A stretch of 64,000 nucleotides of DNA from Portulaca oleracea (Eukaryota > Streptophyta > Magnoliopsida > Caryophyllales > Portulacaceae), in contig CM055872.1 in NCBI GenBank assembly GCA_029582165.1, forward strand, positions 2,883,582-2,947,581, written 5' to 3'. This document shows positions 48,020 through 59,349 of this stretch, in pieces (position 1 is the first letter of the stretch; each line of letters starts with the position of its first letter). Made by a program: the position numbers and the translations under genes. Below the pieces are notes generated by a model. It was not told where the DNA came from and made no database searches. It was given only the letters and a program-made list of their open reading frames with translations.

Positions 48020-48620
48020 GTACTTGGCTGGGAGTAGTCTCAGGATGAGTGACCTATGGGGAAGTTTTCCCAGGTAGCGTGTGAGCGAGGACGGAACACG
48101 CTGGAAAGGCTCGTGGTGATTTGTGGGGCCAGTCAACGATCCTTGAAATTGTTCCCGGTAATGTTCACGGCCCTTGAGGGGTCGAGGCATTACAGATGGT
48201 ATCAGGGCCGACTCACGACCGTGAACTGTGCCAGTGGGCGAGAGATCCATGGGAAGTCACCTAGCGGGGTAAAGCTTCTGGAGTGGATTAAGGCCCAACG
48301 AGGACGTTATGCGCTTATATGAGGCTGATTGTAACACCCCGGGTTGTATGGTTAATTGTGGTTTAAGAGGATTGAAATGACTACTTATTACCAAGGTGCA
48401 CCTTCTTTTAAGGTAGTTTATCTGCTGGGAACTCTTTAATTAAGCGTGCTTGGCTGAGAGTAGTATCAGGATGGATGACCTCCTGGGAAGTTTTCCAAGA
48501 TAGCATGTGAGTAAGGACGAAGCACGCCAGAAAGACTCATGGTGATTTGTGGGGCTAATCAACAATCTTTGAAGTCATTCCCGTTAATGTTCACAGTCCT
48601 GGAGGGGCTGGGGCGTTACA
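48020..48620 (+). mobile_element. Cassandra TRIM retrotransposon, 5' LTR truncated
   Basis: Two LTR copies frame a short internal region. The 3' LTR 48330-48620 (291 bp) starts TGTAACACCCCGGG and ends GGGGCGTTACA. The 5' LTR keeps only 48020-48194, equal to the last 175 bp. Both contain the 5S-rRNA-like stretch (CTTGGCTG.GAGTAGT, GGATG..TGACCT, GGGAAGTTTTCC). Directly after the 5' LTR comes TGGTATCAGGGCC (48197), a Met-tRNA-type primer-binding site. The internal region is 135 bp and non-coding, as in TRIMs. Movement would depend on proteins from other elements. The open frames overlapping it are not genes. Confidence 0.9.
48330..48620 (+). repeat. Complete 3' LTR of the Cassandra element
   Basis: A 291-bp LTR with 6-bp terminal inverted repeats TGTAAC/GTTACA. 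The 5S-like region begins at about 48440 with TTAAGCGTGCTTGGCTGAGA, close to the 5S rRNA sequence that holds the internal pol III promoter. No full-length 5S gene is present. Confidence 0.88.
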
Positions 48621-49640
48621 GAGGGGGATATCCGTAATTTTTATTTTCTTGTCTGGAATAAGAGAAGGGTAGGAATATATCTCAACCTTAGCTGCTCATG
48701 GACGATTTTAACGAGACTTTAAGTCATTTGAGGAATGGAATCATGGGATTCCAACATGATCATAGGGTGTAACAAATTTTCGAATGGGATAAATAATAAT
48801 GAGCTCATGGACATATATTGGCCATTTTTTCTTTTTGTTTGTAAATTTTGGATTAAATGACAATTTCTACAAACAACCAAGTCAAATCTAATGGAAAAGA
48901 TGTGTTTGATGAATGACGTGTATGTAATTTTGGGTTTAAATGGTAATTATTGGACCCAATCAACCAAGTGAATAGGTTGTTTACCAAACACCGTACCTAT
49001 TTAACCTATTCGACATGTTGAAATCTTTCAATAGGTCATTGTTCTCAATAAACTATGCAATAGACTGTTTACTAAACATCCCTTATAGTCATATGAGTGA
49101 GGCATTTGATTGTTGAATGATTCATAAGCGATGTTTCCTTCTACGTTGTTATTTCCTTTGTTGTTGAGTTGTAATATTTTACTTTCCCTGTTTTGTTGTT
49201 TCATTTTGCTAAACATATTCTACATTCTATTTGTGTGCTAATAAGCCTTTTATGAGTTATGAATGATAAAGAAAGGTTATGAATTAATTATGAATCAAAG
49301 GGTAAAACCAAAATTGAAGTCTTTCTCTGTTGTGGGTCTACTTGAAAGGGGAAAATAAATTAGATAGAGAAACACTCTAAGCTAATAAATGGGAGCAGGA
49401 CATGTCCTGTGACTTGTGAGTTTTCAACCTAAGATACATCATTCAGATGAAGTAGTAATAAGTGTAGTATTAATTAATGGAGGATTATCAAATAATTTCT
49501 TAGAACACAAATACTAAGTGTAGTATTAATTAATGAATCATTCTCTTCAAGAGTAGCAACCAAAGAATAAACACAAAACCGCAATAAAGGACTACAACAC
49601 AGAAAAAAATAGCTATCTAATAAGATTATTCTTTTTTTTT

Positions 49641-49860
49641 CCAGGATATCATCTCTAAAGGTTTTAGTCACAGTCTCCTGATCATCACGTGACAACTTTA
49701 ACCGACACGCAAGTTTCGCCGCTCTACAAGCATCCTCATCCAGTCTCTCCAAGGAGAAATCTACTACATTCAAATATCTCTCAACAGTACTATCAACCAC
49801 ATCATTACTGATAGAACAACTTCGAGAAGGCTTTTTAACACTTTTAACACGACCTTGATT
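49641..49860 (-). pseudogene. Coding-like orphan fragment
   Basis: The minus strand reads, without stops, GRVKSVKKPSRSCSISNDV, VDSTVERYLNVVDFSLER and LDEDACRAAKLACRLKLSRD, then DQETVTKTFRDDIL. It then meets an A-tract and loses coding character. Upstream, after one stop, the frame continues GGSPVQLRHMVHKLGKIPS. The codon choice and charged-helix pattern look like real protein, but I do not recognise the family. It could be a piece of a host gene or a transposon protein. Confidence 0.35.
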
Positions 49861-50026
49861 TTAAGATGGAATCTTACCTAACTTGTGTACCATGTGTCTT
49901 AGTTGAACTGGGCTCCCACCTTGGATCTCCGATCCCCAACAGAAAAATTGTGATGTCTGTTATTTGATCAATACATAATGAAATAAATTCCTATGCAAAA
50001 CATATCTATCAAATTCTTCCTTATTT

Positions 50027-50297
50027 TTAATGGTGAGCAAGGAGAGAAAAATAAGAATACAAGATCAATTATTAATGGTGAGCAAGGAGAGAAAAATAAG
50101 AATACATATGTACCAAATTATTAATTATCCAATCCAAAGAACAGGGGATATTATAATACATATTGTGGACATTAACAATTCCCTGAAAAAACATCATAAC
50201 TTATTCATTCTAATCCAAAGAACAGGACATAAAATAATACATATTGTGGGCCCCTATTCAATCCAAAGAACAGGACATAAAATAATACATATTGTGG
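50027..50297 (+). repeat. Short direct repeats with MITE-end triplication
   Basis: A 45-bp unit (ATGGTGAGCAAGGAGAG...) occurs at 50027 and 50072. A 36-bp unit beginning TCCAAAGAACAGG and ending CATATTGTGG occurs at 50133, 50214 and 50262; the last two are identical and 48 bp apart. The TCCAAAGAACAGG part is the terminus of the Tourist-like family. The small frame across it is repeat-derived. Confidence 0.8.
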
Positions 50298-50649
50298 AAA
50301 TTAATTAATGTGAAAGTATTATAAAATATAGGTAATAATCCGGCCATATATCTTAAAATTAATAATCGTGCTTTTTAGAGAGATAAACAAGATTCCTGAT
50401 GCAGGGTTTACGTAAACTAGCATCAGCAACCCTAACCCTAATCTGCATTTGCTAGTTTTGTGAAAAATAATACCCACTTACGTACGTAACTAGACAGAGT
50501 TACTTGCTTCAATTCATGTCTTATCTAACAATGAATGAAACCCATCGATTAAATTAAATTAGGTCACATGCAAACTTAGGATGTATTCAAGTTTCTTTCC
50601 TCCATGACATTCTTTATTAATTGCTTATGAGTTACCGGGGCGTATTTTA

Positions 50650-51067
50650 TGGTGCGTTTGGTTCTTTCCTAGAAAAATGGTTCTTGAGAAATATTTTTTT
50701 AGGACAGTTTTCCATAGAAAAATTCTCTTTGGGAAAGAATAATTCACAGTGTTTGGTTTTGTATTTGAAATATGAGAAAGTTTGTAGGAAAACTCATTTG
50801 AAATGTCCAAACTACCCTCCATATGTTAATTTATAAAATAGTTTTTAGGGGTATTTTTGAGAACAAAGTTAAAAAAATTCCCCTTTCCCGTGGGAAAAAA
50901 CTTTCCCATACCCCCATTGGAAAGTTTTCACCATGAAGCTTAGGAAAAATTGTGGGCCCCTATTAAAAATTTTCCAATCCCTATTTTACTCCCAAACATG
51001 GGAAAATTAAGTCAATTAGTGAAAGCTTACTAACTTTCCTAGGAAACTTGAGTAACCAAACACACCA
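50650..51067. mobile_element. Tourist-like MITE (TGGTGCGTTTGGTT family)
   Basis: A 418-bp element TGGTGCGTTTGGTTCTTTC ... GAGTAACCAAACACACCA with TTA on both sides (50647-50649, 51068-51070). It is the best-preserved copy of this family in the window. Non-coding. Confidence 0.88.
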
Positions 51068-51207
51068 TTAGTTTTGAAAATTTTACCCCCAAATCAACGT
51101 GGATATTAGTCAACTAAGGCAATTTTAAAAAAATGGTTACCTTAGAATTTTTCCTTTTTTTATAGTTTAAGCAAGAATAATAATGTTTTAGTTAATTGGC
51201 ATTATTG

Positions 51208-51475
51208 TTAGAGTATAAATTATCATTTGGTTTCATATGGTAATGTAGTCAAGTCGAGTGAGAGATCTCATACTCGAATCTCAACAATAGTCACATATAT
51301 TTACGTGTATATTTACGCATGGTTAAAACTTAACAGGACTCCTACAACATCCACGGTTTAAATCGAAAGGCCACGTTCATTACAATCACGTAATGAGACA
51401 TATTAGAGTATAAAATTATCATTATACCTTTAACCTTCAACTTAAATATTTAGTTGGGGTGGATCCACAATTACA
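51208..51475 (+). repeat. Short dispersed repeat, possible TRIM/SMART or SINE
   Basis: TGTTAGAGTATAAATTATCA at 51208 recurs as TATTAGAGTATAAAATTATCA at about 51401. Between them lies ACTCGAATCTCAACA, a B-box-like motif. Two similar starts about 190 bp apart could be the LTRs of a very small element. Related pieces lie at 8.1, 11.3 and 23.74 kb. Confidence 0.4.
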
Positions 51476-54020
51476 AAAGTATATCTCAACAATTAATTTA
51501 ACATATATTTGAAGACAAAAATGGGACCTTTGCGATTGTTTTTGCCAAAGTAGAAATAACTTGATGCACGAGAAACCTGTACAGTGTTTACCCATTTAAG
51601 CCAAACAATTACACTAAAAGCAAGAACTTCTTTACTATTTTATGAGAAAACAAACAAATTAAGGCTTATTTTTTTTCTACAAAAACAGCACAAAGTAAAG
51701 CAAAGACCCCTTTGATTTAATTTTCCCCCCGAAAAAGAGGAATAAAGAAACTAAAAGAGGAAAAATGAATTGAATAAAAACAAATTAGGAGTCAAACTTA
51801 TAATATGAAACTAGATGATGATGATTGATGATAATATGATCAAGCACAGGAGCACGCTGCCTGCTGCATGCAACTTCATGTGATAATTATTATGAAGAAA
51901 GTAGAAACCCAAAGTTAGTTTTTTCCTGGACTGTGTTGTCACTGTTCATGATCATTTTTTACCCACATTTTATCCCCCTTAATTGTGCATTTAATTACTC
52001 TCCAATGACCTTCAGTAAATTTTCATTTACCTGATAGAAAAGATGGCAATTGTTTTTTTAAAATTATTTAATTTGCATGTTTCACAAAGTATAACTCATT
52101 GGTTGTTTAGAATAATTAAATTATATTTTACACATTAAATTATATTAAATTGTTTGATATGTTCCAACGTATGATTTGTTTTAGAAATGTTTCCTGAATT
52201 GTATGATCAATCAAGAAGTATAAAATAAATTTTATAAAATATTCTAAGTACAAAATAAGTATAGAAAATAAGTATAAAAGTCAGTCGAGACAAGCCAAAG
52301 AGAACGATATTGACTATAAATAGCTTAATGATAAATTATAATTATATATATTCGCCTCCTTTCCTCACTAACAAAACAAAACAAAGAAACTCTTAAACCT
52401 CTAGATTTTAGAGAGCTTGCCAGCAGCAATCATTATTCTAGTTGATAATAAACTCCGATCCAAGCCATTTTGATTTTTTTTGTCAATTGATTGTTTAGTT
52501 TTCATTGTTATATACATAAATTAAATAACAGAGTTTTATGGTATATAATATTGAATGGAGAACATTTTTGAAATCATTATAGCACGAATTATGATGTCCT
52601 CCTTCGATATAATAAAATGCATATTCATCTATTATTTATATAAAATATCCTTAATTTCATATATTCATTCTAAATCCATAGTTGTTCTTTCAAATTTTTC
52701 ATCGTAAAATTATAAATGTGACATATGATATAGAATGGTGTTGACCAAATGTTCATGTTTAATGTCAAATTTTAATCATAGTGCTACTTGTAAAAAAAAT
52801 TAAGTATATATGTCTATGTCTATCACCCTTAGAAGCACCCTAAACCCCTAATGACTAAGGGCCTATTTTTATTATAGCTGAAATTAATTATTTTATGAAT
52901 TTTTTGAAGATTGGATATTTTGTTCCCAAATTTGTATTAAATCAATCTAAATTTATTTTCCAAAATACATTTTGAACTGAGCTTATCCAAAAAAATACTT
53001 TAAAAAAATATGAAGAATAAGATACCCTAATTAATAAAATTGATCATCCCAATCTTCCCTTGTCGAAAAATCAATTTATTGACTAATAATATGACAATGA
53101 ACAACGTATATAAAATTCTAAATTCAAAATAGGAGGTCAAAAAACAAAATAGAGGATCATTGAAAAGAAAAAAAGCTTATAAGTTGTACGAGATTCGTGC
53201 CCCAAAATAAATCAAACTGCTTTTTCGAAAGCAAAGGTGCATGAAATTAGAGGATCATTGAAAAGAAAAAAAAAGATTAATCGGGTGGTCACTAAGCTAA
53301 AATAAAAGGTAAAATAGGCAATTTAATTTTTCAGCTTTTGTTGTACATTGTCGTTCATGCTAGCTCCATTTTTTTTCCTTGTAATGTCGAGGTGCTTTTT
53401 CCTAGATTGTTAGGAGTTTATATAAAGATTTTACCTTTGTAAGACCAAAAAAACAAAGAAGATAAACGATCCCAAGAAAAAAAAAATATTTTACTAGTAC
53501 ATATTTTAAGACATTCTATTTTGATTTTGTCATGCATCCGAATGAATTTTAGGCCCCGCTCTTTTATTCGAATAAATGTACTCCAAGATTCAACAATTGA
53601 GATTTTTTGTTGCCACAGTGGTTAAGATGAGGCTCAGGTAGCAAATAAAAGTTTAGAATATAAAGATGAAGGATATTAAGTTAAATCTACAGTTAAAGTT
53701 ATTGAGTTGTACTGAATTGTGTCGAATACTATTTTCGATAAGCGTTTGTAATAATAAGTTGATAAAATGACCCTATTTTTTATGTGTAGAATACTTCTTA
53801 TTTTAAGGGAATGTTAACCCAACAACCTCAAAATAGACAAAGGTAAGAGATGCCAACGCCCTATATAAAATCCATACTTTCCTTTATGTTTTGGTAAACA
53901 GTAATGCTTCTTCCAAAATCGAAAACTATTGAGGGAGGAGATGGAAGTTTGGACTTTGGAGTGCTTGCCAATGAGGCAAACACCGATTGACAAGAAAACG
54001 ATGCTATTAGCTTTGATAAA
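51476..54020. other. Intergenic, no gene seen
   Basis: AT-rich sequence without a convincing coding frame. A TATAAATAG followed by a pyrimidine-rich leader-like stretch at about 52316-52380 looks promoter-like but has no ORF after it. A few short duplicated phrases (for example AGAGGATCATTGAAAAGAAA at about 53152 and 53240) are present. Confidence 0.5.
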
Positions 54021-54023
54021 TTA

Positions 54024-55372
54024 AGGGTATATTTGGTGGGATCAAAATCATTTTTTGGAAAACAATTTTCTTTGGTGTTGGTGGTGGTGGTTGGTTGGGG
54101 GGGGGGGGAGCTTTCTCCTTTATAAGTAATTTTCCTAAGTCCAATCCTAAGAAAACTTATCTTTCGGTCCAAATTACTTTCATAGTCAGATTCCAAGATT
54201 ATATCCACTCTTTCACTACTAAGGTCAACGATTTCGAAACTGAAACCTGAAACTTGACCAGAACTTGTCAACAGGTAAAGGTAAGGTTCTAACTAAATTT
54301 CAGGAACTTGTCCAAATAGGTGAGATAAGGCTTCTAAAATGCTACCTTGAATCGAACCTGGTTTCTCTCAGATAGGCTCAAGTTCCTACTTCCTAGTACT
54401 TGGAACTAACGAATTCAAGGAACATAGAACCTAATTTTAATATACATAAATAAATAGAAATATTAAAATATATACATTACTCAAAACTGGTTACAATTCT
54501 TCAATTTTTATTGTTGGTGCTAAAATCGAGTGTGGTATTGTGGCCATGATAATTAAACAATGTGATATATTTGGTGCTTAAGTTAAAAAAAATTAATATC
54601 CTTTGAAACAAATTTTGCATATGAAAAGAAATTTTTCATAATTGACAGGTCGGGTACCATGGAATCAAAAACTAAGTCGCGAGTAAGGATAACTAGTAAG
54701 GTTCCTAAAGGTTAGAAACTTTTCATAAAGGATACAGGTAAAGTTCCTAGTTTTAGGACATGGTACTCGGAGTCGCTCACCCAACTCACTACCCCCTTTC
54801 ACGACCGCTTGTGACAGCCCCACCACTGACCACCGATCATTAGCCCCGATGCCGACAATTCTCCAACACCACCCGTAAAGCCCTACATATATAGCCATTT
54901 AGTCTTTCTCCTCTTGTCTCTACTCCCCAACAAACTCATTTTCTCCACCGCTGCACTTCCCTTCCATTCCATTCTCTCCCCTCTCAAATTAAATCCCCAT
55001 TCAACTCTCAGTTAAACCCTAACATTCATCCTCCACCACCACTACCTATCGTCACCCATCGCCGCCCTCCACCACCTCCGACGACCATTAGGTGCAACGG
55101 TGCCTCCCAGAAACCATCTGTTACATGACTCACACCCTCTATCATTGCCTAGCTATCTCTTTCAACCCTCGCATTCAACTCACATTCACGTCCGACGCCC
55201 TTCTCCTCTTTCGAATTCTCCCACCCACTATTTTTTACAATGCTCAATCGCTATCATCATTTTCCAAAAAATCATTTTCTTTTGAATTGAACATGTGAAA
55301 ATATCAATTGAAATCTTATTTTCAGGGGAAAAACTCTCATAGAAATAGTTTTCCATTACACCAAAAACACCA
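54024..55372. mobile_element. Possible large Tourist-like element
   Basis: Left AGGGTATATTTGGTGG and (reversed) right TGGTGTTTTTGGTGTAA pair loosely, with TTA on each side and GGAAAAC.ATTTTC near both ends. The interior is unique-looking, includes TATATATAGCC and a CT-rich leader-like run (54890-55090), and has no convincing ORF. It may be a composite. Confidence 0.4.
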
Positions 55373-57345
55373 TTAAATACAATCCATTTAGTAATTTGTA
55401 TAAAGAGTAACGTTATGTTCTAGTATATAAAGAGTAACGTTATTAATATCACTTTTACATATTTTTACACCATTATAGTTGTATTACTTAATGAAATGAT
55501 TTATCCAGTCTTCACATATTTTTACATCACTTTTAAAAGCAAATAATGTAAAATTTATAAGTTTTCATAAGAATTTCACAATCCATTTAGTAATTTGTAT
55601 AAAATTATTTTGCATGCAATATCTACATGACTTTTCTTTTGCAAGAAAACAAATAGATATCATAAAGACCATAAAACACTATATGCTTATCATTTTAATA
55701 ATACTAATTTCCAGATAGCCTAAAATTTGGCCAATTTCCGTCCGATAAGCCTATGCAACGTAAATTTTCCATTCCATGGGCAGTCAAAACGAGCAAGAAT
55801 GGAACGATGACCATCAAGTTTGATATGACAAAGGCCTATGACCGAGTCGAATGGTCCTTTCTGCACAAGGCGATGCTCAAGATGGGATTTAGAGAAGAAT
55901 GGGTGGGGATGGTGATGTAGTGTGTCGAGACGCCAAGCTTATCATTTGTGATTAACGGAACCCCAAGGGGCTACGTTTGCTTGGAATAGGGGATAAGGAA
56001 AGGAGATCCCATATCTCCCTTCTTGTTCCTGTTTGTTTCTAAAGGCCTGAGTGGATTGCTAACCGTTGCCAAACGTAAAGGAAAAATTCAGGGTCACAGG
56101 GTCTGTAATGGCGCCCCGAATGTCTCTCATCTCTTATACGTAGATGATTCCATCCTATTCTATAAGCCACTATTGACCAGACACAGGAAATCAAAGAGGT
56201 ATCGGGGTGCTATCAGAGTGCCTCAGGGCAGAAGGTCAACTAAGGGAAGTCCAGCGTCACCTTCACGAAAGGAGTAACTGCAAACGCAAGAGGGAGGTGA
56301 CACTTGAGCTTAATATTTGGGAGGTGTTGGCACAAGAGAAATACTTAGGAGTCCCGATGCATGTCGATAAATCAAAGATCGCATATCTAAAAGGTTGATG
56401 GGTTTGGTAGACAAGCTCATCTCATGCGCAGGAATAGAGGTGTTGATAAAGGCAATTGACCAAGCTATCCCTACTTACACCATGAGCATCTTCATGTTCC
56501 CAAAATATTTTAATCACTCTTTATAGGCGATCAGAAACAAATTCTGGTGGAGATACGACCTAGACAAGAGGAGAATACATTGAGTCTCTAGTGAAAAGCT
56601 TTGTGATGGGAAAGAAGATGGGTAGCAGGTACTTGGACACTTTCAACAAGGCACTCTTAGCCAAACAAGTGTTGAGGCTAATGACAGACCATAACTCAAT
56701 AATATAGGGTGTTGAAGGCCCGTAACTAACAGAACGGGGATTTGTTGAGTGCATCAATCGGTCAAAGACCAAGTTACACATGGAGGAGCCTATGTGAGGC
56801 CATGCCAACTATAATCCACGGATCTCGATAGTTAATAGGTAATGGGGAAAGTGTCAGGATTAGGGAGGATAATTGGTTTCCCAAGCCAACAATATTCAGT
56901 CCGCGGAGGTTAAATCAGGTGCAAGGAGATGATAGCAAGATAACAAACCTGATAGACAGGGAGAGCAGATGCTGGAGGCAAGATGTCATAGATCAACTCT
57001 TTGCTCCTTGCGATGCTGAACTCATCAAAAGCTTTCCCCTTTAATACCCCTGGCTAGCTAACCCACTGATATGGCACTTTGAAGCAAATGGAAAGTTCTC
57101 AATTCGGTCCGCATACTATATAGTACGAAGTTTGAAGCACAAGGACAGACCATCGACAAATGGGAACGAGGGACAACTAGTGTGGAGAAAAATACGGAAA
57201 ATCGAGATCCCACCACAAATTAAGATCTTTGCTTGGAAGGTGGGTAGGAATGTGCTTGCAACCAAACAAAATATCGCTAAACGCAATATCGATTTCGGAT
57301 GAGGGATGCGTAATTTGTGGGGCAAGGTAGGTGAACCATATCGAG

Positions 57346-58506
57346 GTAGGGTTCGAGCCTCAAAGTTCCTGGCCAACAACCCCATTCATACATTCCTTGG
57401 AGTTTCCGAGCAAATGAGCTTCCAGGTTGGGTATGAGGTCCATTTCAAGGTGGACTCGGGACCGAAAGAAAGCGTCAATGACAACCTTGTGATGACCCAG
57501 GATGCCCTCTAGATGGGTGTTCTTTCCATCTTGACACTAATAACAGAGGAGGGCCCGGGTTAAGGTTGGTAGGTGTTGAAGATGATGAGAAGAGAGCAGG
57601 TCTGTCACGATCGTGAACCTCAAGATCACGACCGTGACTTTCGACAAAGCATGTTTTGGCTTGGGCAATAAGACGTCGCGCCCACGACCCCATCGTCTCT
57701 TTTCCTTCTAAGATGAGTCAAAGCCGGTCACGTTCGTGACTCAACCGTCATGACCGCGATGGTTCATGGACTCAAGAGCGTAACGCCTGCGACCCAGCCG
57801 TCACAGCTGCGACAAATCTCCATTCAAAGCGACGTTTCGGAGAGCCATCGCAACGTCACAACCGTGACGCCAAGTGACCCCTTCCCCAAGCCATCAGCGT
57901 CGCACCCACGACACCTAGCGTCACGGCCATGATGGTCCCTATGGAAGAGTTGGCCCCTTGCACATGAAACAGACGTCATAGCTGCAATGCTCTATTTCGC
58001 GACCGTGTCACCCCTGTCCCGACCTTAATTTTTTTTTAAACGGTCCTCCTATAAATAGCTCTTGTTAATATTTTGTAAGGGACTTTAATTGAAATTTTGC
58101 TAAGCATTGCTTATGAATAGAATGGTGAAGCTAATGGCGTTCATCCTCCTCTAAAATCTTGTTTACTTTATCCATTTGCTAATGGTGGTGCTGCAAGTCA
58201 TTCCTTTATTGATTAGTGGTGAACAATATTATCTAATCATAGTGGGGTGTTAGGTCTTGGTGGTGGATTCTACTTTACCCAAGATTATCTCCGAATCTGT
58301 TGGTGTTCGAGGTCCTTGTTATCTTTCTTGGTTGTGGTTATTGTTATTTTCAAGATTATTGTATTCAGTTGGGTTCTAGATCTTCATCTATAATCAAGAA
58401 AATTATTCTCATCTATCATCATCTTCTCCATTCAATGTTCAAGCAAGGATTATTCTCTCATTATCTTATTTCTCATTCACCCACTACGCATATACTCCAG
58501 TAGGAG
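57346..58506. mobile_element. Insertion into the LINE, motif-rich, unclassified
   Basis: The LINE reading CVICGAR.VNHIE breaks after 57345 and resumes at about 58507. The flanks ACCATATCGAG (57335-57345) and ACCATTGAG (58507-58515) look like a 9-11-bp duplication. Inside, 57600-58010 holds many degenerate copies of CGTCACGACCGTGAC. CCTATAAATAGCTCTTG at about 58050 resembles a TATA box. No terminal inverted repeat, LTR pair or ORF was recognised. Confidence 0.55.
57600..58010. repeat. Degenerate array of CGTCACGACCGTGAC-like motifs
   Basis: At least eight variants occur, including CACGATCGTGA, ATCACGACCGTGACT, CGTCGCGCCCACGAC, CGTCACAGCTGCGAC, CGTCACAACCGTGACG, CGTCGCACCCACGAC, CGTCACGGCCATGAT and CGCGACCGTGTCA. 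Spacing is irregular (about 20-60 bp). GC content is far above the surroundings. Confidence 0.7.
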
Positions 58507-59349
58507 ACCATTGAGCATACTATTAGACTGCCGGATGGTTGCAGAAATATGGTAGTTCAGCATGTGTTTTAGCTGAGGTGCAAACTCTGAGTCACATGGC
58601 TATAGTGGACAGAATCAACTGGGTTGAGGAGAAATTGGGGGATTTCATCGCTATCATGTGGGATATTTGGAACACCAGAAACTGTTTCATTTTTGGGAAA
58701 GTGGGATGGGGGTTACAAAACCAAGCAAACAGATCCATGAATTCTGTGGAGAGTTACAGAGAAATAAGGAGGAAGGATGAATCCTAGGGGCCATAGATGG
58801 ACGTGAAGTGGAAACCGCCCAATATAGGTATAATCAAGGTAAATTTTGATGCGGGGAAAATCGGGGAGATAGGTGGAGGATGGGGTTTGTTGCCCGAAAT
58901 TAGATGTGGTATGTGGTGCTATATGGAATCAGCCAACATCCCAGTTTTGCGAAGGTGCTAATGGAAGAGGTCCAAGGAAACTTGTTTGCCCAAAAGAAGG
59001 GTAAGAAAGCAGGTATAAAGATAGTGGTGGTGGAAAGAGATTCGATGGAGCTGATTTTATAGTTGTGTAAAAGAGACCGACCCAACAACTTCTTGGGCTT
59101 CATACTCGAAGGGATCCACCAAACCTATCTGGAATTTGATTTTGTTTCTTGGTCACATGTCCACCAATCCCCGCCGGCACGCGCGCGCGCAGGGGGGATA
59201 ACTTCGTACGTGATACGCTTGCTTATTTGCAGCTAGCTGATTTTTGCGAGAGGATCTAGCTGGAAGAGTTGCCGAATATAGTCAATGATCTGGTCACCGA
59301 AGATATGTGTAATTGTTTGAATGACTCAATAATTAAGATTTCTCTATAA

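Larger units (their letters stand above)
55775..59349 (+). pseudogene. L1-type LINE remnant: reverse transcriptase to RNase H, split by an insertion
   Basis: The 5' end is missing. Reverse transcriptase motifs appear in order: FDMTKAYDRVEWSFL (motif A), GIRKGDPISPFLFLF (motif B) and LLYVDDSILFYK (motif C, both catalytic Asp kept). Then come EKYLGVPMHVDKSK, QAIPTYTMSIFMFP and, further on, WRKIRKIEIPPQIKIFAWKV with the zf-RVT-like CVICGA. After the insertion at 57346-58506 it continues with WVEEKLGDF..MWDIWNTRNC and the RNase H start PPNIGIIKVNFDAG, and ends near the stop at 59347. Many stops (for example 55918 and 55987) and frameshifts make it dead. It is a relic of a plant L1-clade non-LTR retrotransposon. 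Confidence 0.9.

Noticed and set aside
48020..48194. A genuine 5S rRNA gene
   Set aside because: Only part of the 5S sequence is present, in LTR context with TGTAAC/GTTACA ends and a primer-binding site; this is Cassandra.
47963..48322. Frames of 88-95 codons on both strands
   Set aside because: Fully explained by the Cassandra LTR and its internal region.
50430..50450. Interstitial telomere repeat (AACCCTAACCCTAA)
   Set aside because: Barely two units; can be a chance telo-box and has no array around it.
51830..51900. Possible microRNA-like hairpin around GCACGCTGCCTGCTGCATGC
   Set aside because: No match to conserved plant microRNAs that I know and no long paired arms.
53861..54271. 136-codon minus-strand frame
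   Set aside because: It runs across the end of a Tourist-like element and a G-run, with Pro/Thr-rich low complexity; no recognised domain.
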